From assembly GCA_020746105.1 (NCBI GenBank), contig CM036617.1, positions 17,544,037 through 17,608,036 of the forward strand: a stretch of 64,000 nucleotides of DNA, read 5' to 3'. Source of the stretch: Trogon surrucura. Its lineage: Eukaryota > Chordata > Aves > Trogoniformes > Trogonidae. The notes beneath the pieces are model-generated. The model was not told where the DNA came from, did no database searches, and was given only the letters and a program-made list of their open reading frames with translations. The position numbers were made by a program, and so were the translations under genes. Below are positions 24,300 to 37,562 of the stretch, one piece after another; position 1 is the first letter of the stretch, and every line of letters begins with the position of its first letter.

Positions 24300-25505
24300 C
24301 AGAATCATAGAATGATTTGGGTTGGAAGGAACCTTAAAGATCATCTAGTTCCAAGCCCCTGCCTTGGGCAAGGACACCTTCCCCTAGACCAGGTTGCTCA
24401 AAGCCCCATCCAACCTGGCCTTGAACATTTCCAAGGAGGGAGCATCCACAGCTTCTCTGGGCAACTTCTAGCTCACCATCCCCACAGTGAAAAATTTATT
24501 CCTGATATCTAGTCTAAATCTACACTCTTTCAATTTGTCCTTTCACTACCTTGTAAAAAGTCCCTCTCCAGCTTTCCTGTAGACTCCCTTCAGGTACTAG
24601 AAGGCTGCTATAAGGTCTCACTGGAGCCTTCTCTTGTCCAGGCAGAACAGCCCCAACTCTCTCAGTCTGTTTTCATAGGGGAGGTGCTCCAGCCCCCTGA
24701 TTGTCTTTGTGGCCTTGCGCTGCACTCGTTCCAACAGGTCCATGTCCTTATGTTGGGGGCGCAAGAGCTGGACACAGTACTCCAGGTGGGCTCTCACAGG
24801 AGTAGAGGGGAAGAATCACCTGCCTTGACCTGCTAGCCATGCTTCTTTTGGTTCAGTCCAGGATATGGTTGCTGTTCTGGGCTGCAAACGCACATTTCTG
24901 GGTCATATTGACCCGGGTCATGTTGACCTTCAGGTCCTTCTCTGCAGGGGTGCTGTCAATCCACTCATTAACAAGCCAGTTTTTGTGCTTGAGATTGCCC
25001 TGAGCCAGGTGTAGGACCTTGTATTTAGCCTTGTTGAACTCCATGAGGTTTGTATGGGCCCACCTCTCAAGATTGTCAAGGTCATTCTGGATGACTTGGT
25101 GTCATCAGTAAACTTGCTGAGGGTGCACTTAATCTCACTGTCCATATTGCCAACAAAGACGTTAAGCAGCACCGGTCCCAGTACTGACCCCTGAGGAACG
25201 TCACTGCTCTCTGCTTGGACATCAAGCAGTTTTACTGTTACTATTTCAGTACAACCATCCAGCACATTTCTATTCCACCAAGTGGTCCATCCATCAAATC
25301 CATGTCTCTCCAGTTTAGAGACGACGATGTTGTGGAGCAGTGTCAAATGCTTTGTCTGAGTCCAGGTAGATGACATCAGTTGTTCTTCTGTTATCCACCA
25401 ATGCTGTAAACCCATCCTAGAAGTCCACCAAATTGCCATGCATGATTTGCCTTTAGTGAAGCTATGCTGGCTGTCACCATTCACCTTATTATGTGCTTCC
25501 ATGGG
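24300..25505 (-). mobile_element. CR1 LINE, 1.2 kb, 5'-truncated
   Basis: A reverse-oriented CR1 covering the second half of ORF2. The 3' tail (AGAATCATAGAATG) is at 24300. Upstream come the C-terminal domain, CALAAQ-like and LVRPH-like parts, the reverse transcriptase FTDDTK motif (normally FADD), [16 protein letters not shown], and finally SQHSFTKGKSC near 25450. The coding sequence is spread over different frames (for example 24853-25044 and 24930-25502), so the copy carries several frame changes and is old. The second-position change of FADD to FTDD spares the two catalytic Asp residues. Confidence 0.93.
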
Positions 25506-26515
25506 TCATGCTTCCCACAGGACAGTCCTTACTTCTGTATTCACTTGCTTGACACTTTGGAAATAGGGAGTAGTTTTCAGAGGTCCTTCATTTCATATCT
25601 CCACTATATCTTCATATCCTTTGCTCAGCTCTCCTGTCCTCTTCACCTGCATCACTACATCTTCACCTTCATGAGCAGCATTATACAGCCCTTATGGCAT
25701 AAAGAGATTCTGGGAAATCCTCAACCTTGCAGGTTTGATGTCCTATTACTTTCATGTCTGGAGAACATACTTCTATGAAGGCAGCTGTGAGAGTGTGCCC
25801 CATATTCAAACCATTCACAACCTACTTAGAAAAGTGTCCTTAGAGAATGAAAGCATCTACTATTTACATTTGTTGTGGCACTGTTAATGTTTTATCCATT
25901 GTTAATTTAGAAGATGCGTGCCATGAAACCTATGCTCATTTGAAGCACAAGTGCATATTATTTGCTTGAACAGTTACAATATCCCTTCTGTCAAATATAC
26001 AGGTTACTAAAAATGTTAGTTCAGTTTTTCATTACTTATTCTTTGTGCAGCTGCTAAAACAAAAGCTTTGTCATAATCCTGTGTACACAAGTTTCTGACA
26101 TAGAAGTAGTAAAAGGTATCACTAGGATGCTAAAGAAAATTCAGTGTCCATTTTGGACTGCATTGATTGTAAACTCTAAATCTTGAACATGGACCCTACT
26201 TCATGAGCTCAATTCCATGAAACTATATTCTATGGTAGACAGCTTTTTTTCTTATTTTTAGTGTTACTGTAATGTGTATGCAATGCAGAAGAAAAAAATT
26301 ACATTCTGCACTCAAAAGCTGAACATGATACAGAATCAGGGAGCAATAGTTCTGCAACAGACAGAAATACTGTTGAGTTGCATTATATCCCACAGGGCAT
26401 TACTGAACATATGAATTGATTTGATGTTACTTTTTCTCCCAGTTGTCAGCAGATGGATCACCACACTGATATTGTACCAGTCACTGTCTTATTTTTACTT
26501 TATATTGTTCAGAGT
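25506..26515. other. Unique AT-rich sequence
   Basis: Nothing recognised between the CR1 and the LTR. It holds short chance open frames only. Confidence 0.5.
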
Positions 26516-27295
26516 TGTGGTGGCTTGACCCTGGCTGAATGCCATCAGCCCACCAAAGTCACTCTATCACTGCCCCTCCTCAACTGGTCAGAGGAGAGGC
26601 TCCTGGGTCAAGATAAGGACAGGAAGATAATTCACCCATTACTGTCACAAGAAAAACAGACTCAACTAAGGGTAATTAAAGTTATTTATTACCAATCAAG
26701 TCAGAGTAGGATAATGAAAAATAAACCCAAACCTTAAAAACATTTTCCCCCCCACCCCTCCCAGGCTTCAGCTCTGCTCCCAGTTTCTCCACCTCCTTCC
26801 CACCAACGGCGCAGGGGGATGGGAAATGAGGGTTGCAGTCAGTTCGACACATGTCGCTCTGTCCTCCTCAAGGGCAGGATTCCTCACACTCTTTCTCTGC
26901 TCCAGTGTGGGGACCCTCCCACAGGAAACAGTTCTTCATGGACTTCTCCAATGTGAGTCCTTCCCTGGGGCTGCAGGGGAAGGTGCTCTGATGCCTGGAG
27001 GACCTCCTCCTTCTTCCCTGACCTTGGTGTCTGCAGAATTGTTTCTCTCATATTCTCACTCCTCTCCATGGCTGCTGTTGCTGGGCTGTTTTGTTTTTTT
27101 TTTTTCCTCTTCTTAACCATGTTATTGCAGAGGCACTGTCACCATTGCTGGTGGGCTTGGCCTTGGCCAGTGTCCCTCTTGGAGCTGCCTGGCATTGGCT
27201 CTGTCAGACATAGGGAAAGCTTCTAGCAGCTTCTCACAGAAGACACCCCCGTAGCCCCGCCGCTCCCTAAGCTTTGCCACACAAAACCCAATAAA
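26516..27295 (-). mobile_element. Solo LTR of an endogenous retrovirus (ERV) family
   Basis: A noncoding, GC-rich 780-bp block that starts TGTGGTGGCTTGACCC and ends near CACAAAACCCAATAAA. It is clearly related to the larger LTR at 44361-45544. Shared blocks include the GACCCTGGC head, a GATAAGGACAGG block, a CAGACTCA block, the GGCGCAGGGGGA block, and the GCTTCTAGCAGCTTCTCACAGA block near the right end. Read on the minus strand, an AATAAA (26685-26690) lies about 170 bases from the end, suggesting that the LTR points left. Flanking AGAGT and AGTGT match at 4 of 5 bases, a plausible 5-bp target duplication as in ERVL-type elements. No internal genes remain. It is an old fossil. Confidence 0.8.
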
Positions 27296-29511
27296 AGTGT
27301 GAAGTAAACAGTGTGAGTAAACAGCAGAATGGTTCAATATCCTGTGCTGATTTATGAACACATAAAATACAGCAATGAAATCAGAAGAAATTGCAGTGTA
27401 GAAAACAAAAAATGTCACTTTTGTGTATACCAGGAAACCTGAAATTGTATTATCCGTTTGGAGTACATGTGCAGTGAAGTCCCTTCTCACAAAAGGATTT
27501 CAGTATCTAATTAACAGTGCTGTTTCTTGCTCTGGTTTGGACTCCTAACCCCAACGAAATAGTAAGTGTGCTGCAGACTTGCTGGAGGGAGCAAAGGCTG
27601 GTCTAGTCAGCAGTTCACCTTTGTGACCTTTACATTTCCCTGATTAAGTGTGTAGGGTCTGTTTCCTCTCCTGCTTTCTCTAGGGAGGGAGGTGTAGACT
27701 ATCTCCTGCTTAGCATGCACGCATTTAACTCCTCTTAATCCTTTGGGGAGTTACACTGTGGTATCAAAGTAAGTATATACTTTTAATCTCTAAAGCAGCC
27801 CTCTAAGAGGTAACTGGAATTTATAGGTTTTATCAATTTGCAGCAGTGCAGGTGAATAAAGAGAGTCTTTAAAATAAAGCAACTGCTGACTCAGCCTAGA
27901 TAGAGGCTTGGGAGGAAAACTGAAAATTCAGCAGTGCTAGTCCCTCCTCCTCTATCAGCTGGTTGAAAGTATTACCCTTTTCCTGCTAATCCTCAGAGAC
28001 TGGTGTAATATAAAGGACTGGAGATATAGGTGTCTAAATAACAGGAGATCGCTAGTGTTTGGAGACCCTTTAAATGGTAGCTCCTCAGGGTATCCTCCCA
28101 CAGCTGACAGGGAGAAACTCAAAATATTAAGGTTTACTTTACATCTGAAAGCTAACAAAACTGAGTTAATTCAGTAGAGCTCACTAACATGGAGACAGTT
28201 CAGCTAGATTTCCTTTGTTATCAAAAAGCGGTAGGAGCATCTGTACTTGATCACTTTTATATTTTGATTACTTGGGACAAGTAAGGTTTGATAATCATCC
28301 TAATTTGAATAACAGCCATCCAGATAGCTCACCGCCAATGTGTGTTGAATAACAGTATCATTGTGTAACATCAGATTTATATAGTGTGCTATTGTCAGTT
28401 GATAGATAATAGAAATGCAAGTTTGTTGTATGGAACTGGGATGAATTTGAATTCACATTTGAGGACCAACCTTAATTATGTGGAAGATCACTTCAACCCA
28501 CAAATAATTTTGTTGCTTCTCCAAATGCCTCAAATGTCTGCTTAATGTTTGTGAATGTGCTGAAAAACAGATCTTAACATATATCTTAGGAATAAATGGC
28601 AAAATTGGAGGTGCTGTTCCTGCTAATAATTTAAAATCAACATACTTTCAGGTAGTTACTTTTATTCCCTTAGGTACTCGTGATATGATGAGTAATAGGA
28701 AAAACTACAGTGAAATAAAAGAGCTGATAGAAAATAAATGTTATTTCATATAGTTAATAAAAAAGAGCAATGCTTCCTTGAAAAGCTGAAAATGTTCAGT
28801 GGGTGTTCTGATGTTCTGCTGTCAATTAATTTCTAGTATCTTGTGCTTGATAAGGTATTTCTAGAAAATAATGATCTTATAATTTTGTCAATATTTTTTT
28901 TCTTTCTACTTGCCTAAAACCATTCTGGGTGTTAGACATTACTCAGGGTGCTTTAAGAATTGGAAGCTTGTTCTTAATTAGTTGTCAGATAAGAGTCTTC
29001 TCAGGAACCATAAGTGTTACTTCTTGAAAGAAACTAATTATGTTAATTTTTTTGTGTGACCATATGGCAGCCAACTTCTTAGGTATTTAAAATGATAAAT
29101 AACAATGAGTGTTATATTTTAAGGATGCAGAAATCACAATATTTCTGGGTTTTATTCTCATAACGCATTACACATTGCTTTTGAATAGAATGTACACCTC
29201 CCTACTAAATGCCTACTTCACATAGAATGCAAGAAAGAGATACTATGAACATAATTCCATAAAGTAATTATCGCTTGTACTTTTAGATATGGAGGCATTT
29301 TAAAATTACAAATGCAATAAAAAATGCAAATAAAAAACCATCTATGCTTGCAGATATTTATGGAGAAACTTCCTGGATTATTAAATGCCTCTTTTCATTT
29401 GTAATATGGAAATGTAGCAAGATGCACCTGACATTTCTGATGAAAGAAATCATACTCAATGTTTTCAACTTCCTGAAGTTTAACATATCCATGATCAGAA
29501 TAACAGCTTTT

Positions 29512-29530
29512 AAAAAAAAAAAAAAAAAAA
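29512..29530. repeat. Poly-A tract (19 A)
   Basis: An uninterrupted run of A flanked by GCTTTT on the left and GCTTTA on the right. It is low-complexity DNA with no retroelement body attached that I can see. Confidence 0.9.
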
Positions 29531-31112
29531 GCTTTATGGGTTTATTCTGAAGGCTGATAATATGAGACAAAATACCAGAACAATTAAGTGTATTCATAAA
29601 TCCAGATAACAGCAAGGAGAAAAAAAATGTGTTTAAAAATCTTTATGGAAGATGTTTTGATTACTGTTCAATAGAGAGAAAATACTTTTTGTAAGAACTC
29701 ATGATATCTGCAGTTATCTTACAAAGACAATGACATCACACAAAATGAAGAAACATAAATCTGAAGTTTATGTTCATGACTTCAAAATCTAATGGTCTGT
29801 ATTTCATCTCAGAAGTGAAACAAAACCTGAAATCTGAATCAGCTGCTATTCATTGTAATTTACAGATATGTAGTTAATTAGAGGGGAATGAAACAATAGA
29901 AAATATGATAATTTACTGTCTTTTCTTAAAGAGTTGTCAGTGAACTTTTTGTGTCTTAACTTACAGTTGAGGTCCTTTAAGGACTAGAAATTGCAGAGCA
30001 GGTCCTGGCATGGGTTAGGAGCCTCCAGCAGAACACTGCGCATGTGTGTCATTAGGAAGTTTTGGCCTCAGATTGGTGTTAAAGGAATTCCCTGACAGTG
30101 GCAGCTGCCCTTTTCTGGAGGTAGTTGCTGATGTTTTTAACACTGGTAACCCAACTCTGTGTTACAGCCTAAGACTACTGTTGCACAACTCAGTGCATGG
30201 GTGACTCTTGCCTTCCCTGTTCCCCTGACCTTTTCCTTGTTTGAGTGTGGAGTCAACCATGTTGGATTGAAATGCCTTCACTGTTGATTTAAGATTAAAG
30301 AAAGGTTTTGAATTGGAGCTTTGAGTTTAGGAAGCACTCGTGGCCTCCATTTAGTTTGCTTTGCTGTTGTCATGGTGATCTCCAACATGGAGGTGATAAA
30401 AAATGGCCTGAGGTAATAACATTTGCAGCTCTTCCAGCTGCCTGGAAAGTAAATATGTGTCTGTGACCTTAGATTCTAGAATGTAGTATTTAATAAGTGG
30501 TGAATTTCAGTCACTAAAATAAATATAAATTTTAAAAATGAGCGCATTGAAATGTCTATTTACTTAAGTCTATAGGATCATATTTTAATTCCAGTGTAGT
30601 TAATAGTATGGAATATATAACTGCATGTTTATACTTTAAGAATGTATATCTCAGTTCTTAGCCTTCCCCAGGCAGACTCTAAGATCCTGTAATCCTTCCA
30701 AGTCCAGCAGTAGAGGCAGTCTTGTAAACATGAGAGTTTTCTCCATAAAACTGTCCTTGAAAAATAAATCTATGCAATTAGCCTCCTGTCACTCTGTTCA
30801 GCAGTTACTTGTGCAAATACAATGCCACACTCTTCCATGCAGTTAATTTAGATTAAGTCTTTGTATCAAGGCTGTAATTTCTTTGTCCATTTACATCTGT
30901 GCTGCTCTTTAAAGATGTCATATCTTAAATCATAACTTACCAGATGTTTTTTTGTCCAGTAAGGTTTTTGTGAGGCTGTCTGATCACGAGGTGAATAGAA
31001 TGAGTTGAAAAAAGTGCATTGCGGGAAGGGCTGGAGAGCTTTTTTCAGTCTTTACATTTTCTGAGGTGCTATGTGAGGAAACTGTGAAGGATAGTGTATC
31101 TAAGACCTCCAA

Positions 31113-31132
31113 TTTTTTTTTTTTTTTTTTTT
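31113..31132. repeat. Poly-T tract (20 T)
   Basis: An uninterrupted run of T. No SINE or LINE body is recognised beside it. Confidence 0.9.
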
Positions 31133-34100
31133 GCAACACCTTAAAAGAAGTGTTAAGAAAATGGAACATTTTCCAATAACTCTTCTGTTTGAGAGCCATG
31201 CTCAAAGGCTCTGTGAAGAACATTCTGTTGGCATCTGGGTACCAAGATAATAAAAGTCTCTTCCAGTAGGCACCTGATTTCCCTTGTGTTCAACTTGTAT
31301 GGCTGCTTAGGCACGTGAAATGACCTGAGAATGGACATCACCAACAAGATGACTTGTGGCAATGTCCATTGGGATCTGGGGTCATATCTGTCACTGTACA
31401 TTGCACTCTCTTATGTCTCTGCAGCTTAGAAAAGTCTCCTCTTGCAGCTAAGAATAATCCTTCCTTTAGGTGATGTTTCTGTATTTATCTAGCCTTTCTT
31501 ACATGACTTCACTCTTACTAAACTGTGAAATATATTCCTTCAGCACTGGAAGATCTGTAAATGTATCTGTCACTGACCTGAATTTAGACTGGAAATGGAG
31601 CAGGCTGGTTGCTGCAGAACTGTCCCAGCGGTTTTCTCTGTATATTTCTGTATTCACATCTCCAAACTCAGAAGCTAAGTCTTAGAGTTACATGAGTCAG
31701 TGATCACAGACTTGTTCTTTCAACCCAAAAGCTTAGGACAATTCTGGACTAAGCTTTTCATCTTGGACAGGCTGTATCCAAGCCTAGGCTGCATGGCTTG
31801 GTGTGGTTTCTTTCTGCAATGCTTGCACAGCTAGCAAAGCTGGAGCAAATTCTACTTAGTGCTCCACAAGTAGAAGTTTTATATACAGAACTTAGTGTAC
31901 AGTCAAGATTAAGTAGGTTTTAGTTATACTCATTCATATGTGTAAGTGATCTGCTATTTTATCACTTCATATATGAACTGAGCTGACTTAAATCAATGAA
32001 AGAAGTAACATGAGAGGATACAACATAGCTGCTATAATTGGACTTGGTTGTAAGATGGAGGCCCTTGGCATGCATAGTGTTTGCATGGGAAAGATGGAGA
32101 TTTGGCAGGTGCAATGTGTGAGATTTTGTGGCAGGAGATGTTCTGAGGTTCTCCTGAAAGCATGCGTTGAGTGTGGAGCTGGCCAGGTATCCTATGATCC
32201 AGTGTTGGTATACATAGCTTAGCGAGGCAGAAAGCTAATGGAAGTGTTTTAGGATAACGCAAAGGGAAATAGACTTAATTAAGGCATTTTAGCTCTGGGT
32301 GCTTTACGAGCATTAAATTTGTTTCTGAAAACAGCACTGAGCAGAGTTTTGGGATTTCTCACATTTGACTGAGAAAGCCATAACAGTGTCTGAGGACTTC
32401 TATGACTTGAACTCACATGGGAGGACTAGAGGGCAGAAGCAGACAGTTGTTCGGTGTGCATTTAGAAGCTCACTTTCAGTCTGATCTTAATATACAGTTG
32501 TAGTTATGTGCACTTGAACATGCATCACGGCTCTATAGGTGATAAATGGGATGGCAGAGGTTTGGCATTTAACTATTTTTTTTTCTGCAGAACCCTCATG
32601 GGCAGGATTATATTTGAATAATCTGCTCCCATTTTATTCTTGCTTTCCCCCAGTATGAAAATTGTGGAGGAGGAGAAGGAGGAACCTACATTTTCAATTT
32701 TACCAAATAAAGTTGAAACCTTAAGCAAGTTAACTGCTTGTTTCATAATTATAACTGATGCAAACATATAAGAAGTTTGTTTTCCACTATTTTTTCTAAT
32801 TGCTTTGCCTTCCACTATTTTTTGTAGCTTGGTAATTATTAAAAAAGTATTACTGATGATGTCTGTAAAACAGGAATGTATAGTAGTTTATTTAGCTTCT
32901 CTTGCTTTTTCTTTAAGATGCCTTTAAGCTACAGGCAAAATTATTTACTATGTCACAAAATTTCCTGCTTTATTAGTTAAAGGAAAATATTTCCCTATAG
33001 ATATTTTCACATGTAATGCTATTTCCCATATTTCACAAGCTTTTTGCAGTTTAAACTTAATCATATTTGCTTCTCCATCACTGAGGCTTTTTAGAATTAC
33101 CTTAGAGATCTAGATCTTATTTGTATATTTATAGCATAATTAGATTTGACATATCATACTTTGTTTATCTCAGTTAATGCCTAAAGGCTTGATTCTGATC
33201 TGAGATCTGCAGAGGCATAGCAGCAAATTTGGAATAAAGTCTATATTGAAGATGCTAATAGCAGTCTCTGTCCGAAATAGTTACTGTGCTTTCCTGCTGT
33301 CTCCTAAAATGTGTTAGGTTGGAAACATGCATTTTTATTTTGTTTAGAATTAAGTAATGGCAGGAAGTGGAGCCAGTCTTTTTAGATTTTAGTCTTTTGT
33401 CCCGGTGGTCTCTCTATATAATATTGTATAGCTAACATGAATACCTTTTTTTTTTTTCTGGAATGAATATGCTTTTGAACCTTCAAATGCCACCAAGAGA
33501 CCTGATCACCTGTAATTTTGCCTTGTCCTTTTTCTCTCTATTTTTAGTAATGCAGAGATCCAGATATAAAATTCAGCATTCCTGGAAAGTCAGTCTGGAC
33601 TAGTGATGCTCTCTGGAGAGCTTTATTCTCATGAATCAGTGAATTAATCATCACTCTGCATATATAGTTTACCCTCAGTAAATGAAAAATATTTTTGATT
33701 ATCTTTCTTCATATGCATTCTCCAGTGATAACTCTAGGCATGTGACTGCCATGAACTCACATCTTTCATTGCTTTAAAAAAATTTGGCATGGTCATACCA
33801 TGCTAGTGCTGTAGTACTAAAAAGAGTATTGCAATATGTATTGGCAGGTGATGCATCATTTCTTACCGCTGGTTTATTTGTGTTTGCAGTGCACTGAACT
33901 ACAACATGGAGGTTTTCTTGCTCATGTTGGAAAAACTCTGTTGTCATCGTCTCCCCAGACATGTATTTTCACTGAGAGATTTGGAAACATGCTGACATCT
34001 GTCACCAAGCTGGTTTACCACGTTGTGAAGGCTGGTCATAATTAAAAGCAGAACTTAGCTGGTTTACGGTGGTTTGCTCACACTGAGTAGAAGGTGTGGG

Positions 34101-37100
34101 GAACCTTCCTGTGTTCAGCTCTGAGAACAGTGTATGGCAGGAAAAGCCAGGTGTAACTAGGTTCCTGTGTGTACAACTTTTGGTTAAAATCCTGAAATAT
34201 ATTTGCCAGAAAGTCAGAGCTGGTACTCCAGCTCAGAGCTGGGACACTTTGTATTCTAGCTCATCCCTCATTTACGTTGTGTAATGCAACCTATGGACTC
34301 CAGTTGTTAGGAAATATGTTTCATCTTCATAATAATTTATTTGTGGCATTTGCACCCTGATCAGCGTAAATTAAACTCAATGGCCATAGTCAGTCTTTGT
34401 GACTGCTATCATTTTTGTGAAAGGGGCCTTTTTAAAAATGTGTAATACACCCAAAATGTTTATGTATGTGCAGTCGCTCTGAAGATGAGTAATGCATTTC
34501 TGGATTTCCTGAATGAGCTAAAGTAGAGGAGAGGTATTTTTGAACTGTTTTAACAGTTTGAAAATTTGCAATTGGGTTTTGAAGGTTGTTTATAATGCTA
34601 TATTTTAATGAAAAAACAATATGCTAAATTAAAGTTTTTCAATATGCCATACAGGTTTGGGCTACACTGAAAAGAACAATACACATAAAATGTTCTGCAG
34701 TTCTCATAAACATAGAGGTACACAGATTGATTTTTCTGGTCTAACCTTTAGTTGAGGAATGCTGGTTTAGTATTCATAAAGCAGGGGATAATGTCTTGGG
34801 TTTTGAGTTTGGAAGCACTGTAGAAAAAAAATGGATGGTGCTGAAAATTACTGTTTCTATAGAAATTAAATTCTTATTGGATTGTTTACATGGTTTCAGA
34901 GAAATATGGCTTTATTACGAACAACCAAATGAATACCCTTTACTCATTATTCAGAGGTTCTGCATACACTAATTAGTACTATGCTATTTCTCAGATATCC
35001 AAATTATAGTGTACAAATAAATTTTAATTGCTAATGATTTATACAAAAGTTATTAATTTCACTATTACAGAATGCTGATACTATGGAAAATTATTAACGC
35101 AGTAAGTATTTTAGACAGGAGTAGGGCAATAATTATTTTTACTATTAGTATTCCGGTATTATCCAAAATTTATTGAGCCCTTTAGAAATGCAGAGGATGG
35201 CACAGCCTGCATCTTAAAAAATGCATAAAATAGCAAGAACAGCTGTAATATGCAGAGAGTCAGATTGATGCTAGGCAAATGTCTTATTATTTACAGGTTT
35301 GCTCCCACTTGATTCTGAATTTAACACGTTTGTGGTATTTAAGCTGTTGCTGTCTGCACTGATCCACCTTAGTCAGGAGTGAGCAACCTGTGGCTCTTGA
35401 GCTACCTGCACACAGCCGCCTGCTGTGGTTGAGCGCAGAACTCTGTGTGGTGAGGCTGCCTGACACAGGCATCACTGAATAAGTAAAGCCCACAGCTGTG
35501 GAGTTGGTGGATGCTGCTGAGGCCAGCCAGGCATCCCGGGGCCATGATCACACCAAGGCCCGGATGATCTGGTGTGGGAAACACTCCTGTGTTGTCATTT
35601 GGGTATGAACTGCTTGAGGGCTTTGCACTTGCTTCACTGCTCCATTGCCTCCTAGCCCCATACAGGGCCGTACTGTCTTCTGCTTGCACCCTCATGAAGC
35701 TCTGAGTCCATTGCACGTAGTGTTGGGATGTTGGGCTACTTCTAGTGTTTTTCCTCCAACAGTTCTGGTTAGATGACTGTGGGCTTTATGTCTGTGCTCC
35801 CCACCATGCATATGTGAGGGCTGCCATAGGGAAGAAGAGAGCCTCCAGGAGAGACCTGGCAGGGAGTAGGGAGCTTTTCCAAGTATTTCAGAGAGGGTGA
35901 TCCCATTGGAGTTGAAGCATGCAAAGAAGTGAGGCCATATCTGAGAGAAATGTAATAAATGAGGCATGAATAATGCCTTCATGACTATTTGCTTTCAATT
36001 TGCTGCAGCTGGAGATCTCAGAAGTAAAGCTGGTGAGAGCTGAGGTTAGACTGTGATGAAAAGAAGCATGGGAGACCCTGTCAGAGATGACTCTTATTTG
36101 GACTGGAAAAGAATGGGTGTGATTACTGTCAGGCCAGTCTTAGTGGAAGATCAATAAGAGAACAAAGAAAACGTCTGAGATGCAGTATGAGAAAGAAATT
36201 AGTGAAGTATCAGACATGACGTGGGGGTGAAGTAGATGAGGAAAAGGGGCTCAAAATTATGTCAGGCTATGTTGGAACTACACAGAGAAGGGCAAGTGAT
36301 CCTGGAGGTAACAGAAAAGCTCTGTTTTGCCATGGTGAGTTTGAGCAGATACTGTGAAGTTATGAGTTAGGTTGATTTTTGGAATTGAATAAAGGGAGAC
36401 AGGCTATCACTGAAGAAGCAGCTTTGATTTGAGTCACCTGTACAAGAATATAACCTAACAGTGTTTGAACAAGAAAAGTTACCGAACAAAAAAGAGAAGA
36501 AAGCTTCAAGAGAAGGAACTTAAGAAAATACTGTGTGAGGCTTGGGTGTTGCAAAAGAGAGGGAATCAGTGAATATGGGTAGGCAGCTGTATTTGACTGA
36601 GCTGAAAAAGTAGAACCACCATTCTCACTGTTTTCCAGTTTCTCAGCCAATGGTAAATTAACATGTCATTTGGTCTGAATTTACAACAGCTGAAAATCAG
36701 ACTTTCAGTAATGAAACAGGGTGGGATATGCAAAATGGACAGAGAGACCCAATAAATAACTTATTTGACCTTTATATATTATTCATAAAGGGCTATACAT
36801 GCCAAGTGCTAAGCACCATCCATTTTCAGTAACCAGTATGAAGGAGCTACTCCTGAAATCATTGGTTCAGTCTAGCAAGGAAGGAAGCCAGGTTAATCAG
36901 AGGATTTACCTCAGTCAGTAGGATATGGTGTGTTCTGTTGCCTTATTGACGTGAACCAGCTTTGTAGTAATAGCCAAGAGAAGGTTTAAAATAAATCAAT
37001 GCAAAAAGTAACTGTGCCTGTATGGAAGTAGTGGCAAAATAAGGAAAAAAAAATTAAAGCTGTCTACTGCAGATTGATTTAAATATGGTTTGTGCTTAGG

Positions 37101-37185
37101 AAGTTATCTGTAAGATTAAAAAAAACCACAAGTGTTGTGGCAGATGAAGCTGAAGTCCTGGTTTGTGCAGGGCTGTTAACTGATA

Positions 37186-37470
37186 TTCATAGAGTTACAG
37201 AGTCATTAAGGTTGGAAAAAACCTCTAAGATCATCAAGTCCAACTGTCAAACCAATACTACTACAACTACTAGACTATGTCCTGAAGTGCCACATCTACA
37301 CATTTTTTTAACACCTCCAGGGACAATGACTCCAGCACTTCCTTGGGCAGCCTGTTCCAATGCTTGACCACTCTTTCAGTAAAGAAATTCTTCCTAATAT
37401 CCAATCTAAACTTCTTCTGGCACAACTTGGGCCCACTTCCTCTCGTCCTATGGGACCATCTAGGAAACTT
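37186..37470 (-). mobile_element. CR1 LINE 3' fragment, degraded
   Basis: A reverse CR1 tail. The 3' end is degenerate (ATAGAGTTACAGAGTCATTAAGGTTGGAAAA). The ORF2 C-terminus reads [45 protein letters not shown]. It represents a different and older subfamily than the 18687/43943 pair. It is followed by an ATT-rich microsatellite. The 5' limit is approximate. Confidence 0.88.
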
Positions 37471-37480
37471 ACTGTAGGTC

Positions 37481-37562
37481 AAGCATTTATTATTTATTTA
37501 TATTATTTTTATATATATAAAAATTTATTTATTTATTATTATTTATTATTTATTATTTTTCA
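37481..37562. repeat. ATT/TTTA-rich microsatellite
   Basis: Interrupted ATTT and ATT units with an internal TATATATA block. It begins about ten bases beyond the CR1 fragment. Simple repeat DNA. Confidence 0.9.

Larger units (their letters stand above)
27296..37185. other. Long unique AT-rich stretch, no gene recognised
   Basis: Nearly 10 kb without a CR1 or other repeat that I can name. It includes poly-A at 29512-29530, flanked by AGCTTTT and AGCTT as an imperfect palindrome, and poly-T at 31113-31132. A GC-richer patch lies at 35370-35960. Its left edge (35374 on, CAGGAGTGAGCAACCTGTGG) resembles the terminal sequence of hAT-type transposons, but I found no matching right end. Several AT-rich parts (28200-29900, 34300-35250) could be conserved noncoding DNA. 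Open frames are short and unrecognised. Confidence 0.45.

Noticed and set aside
31153-31401. Minus-strand 82-codon frame as an exon
   Set aside because: No splice signals of note and no recognised protein. It also borders a poly-T tract.
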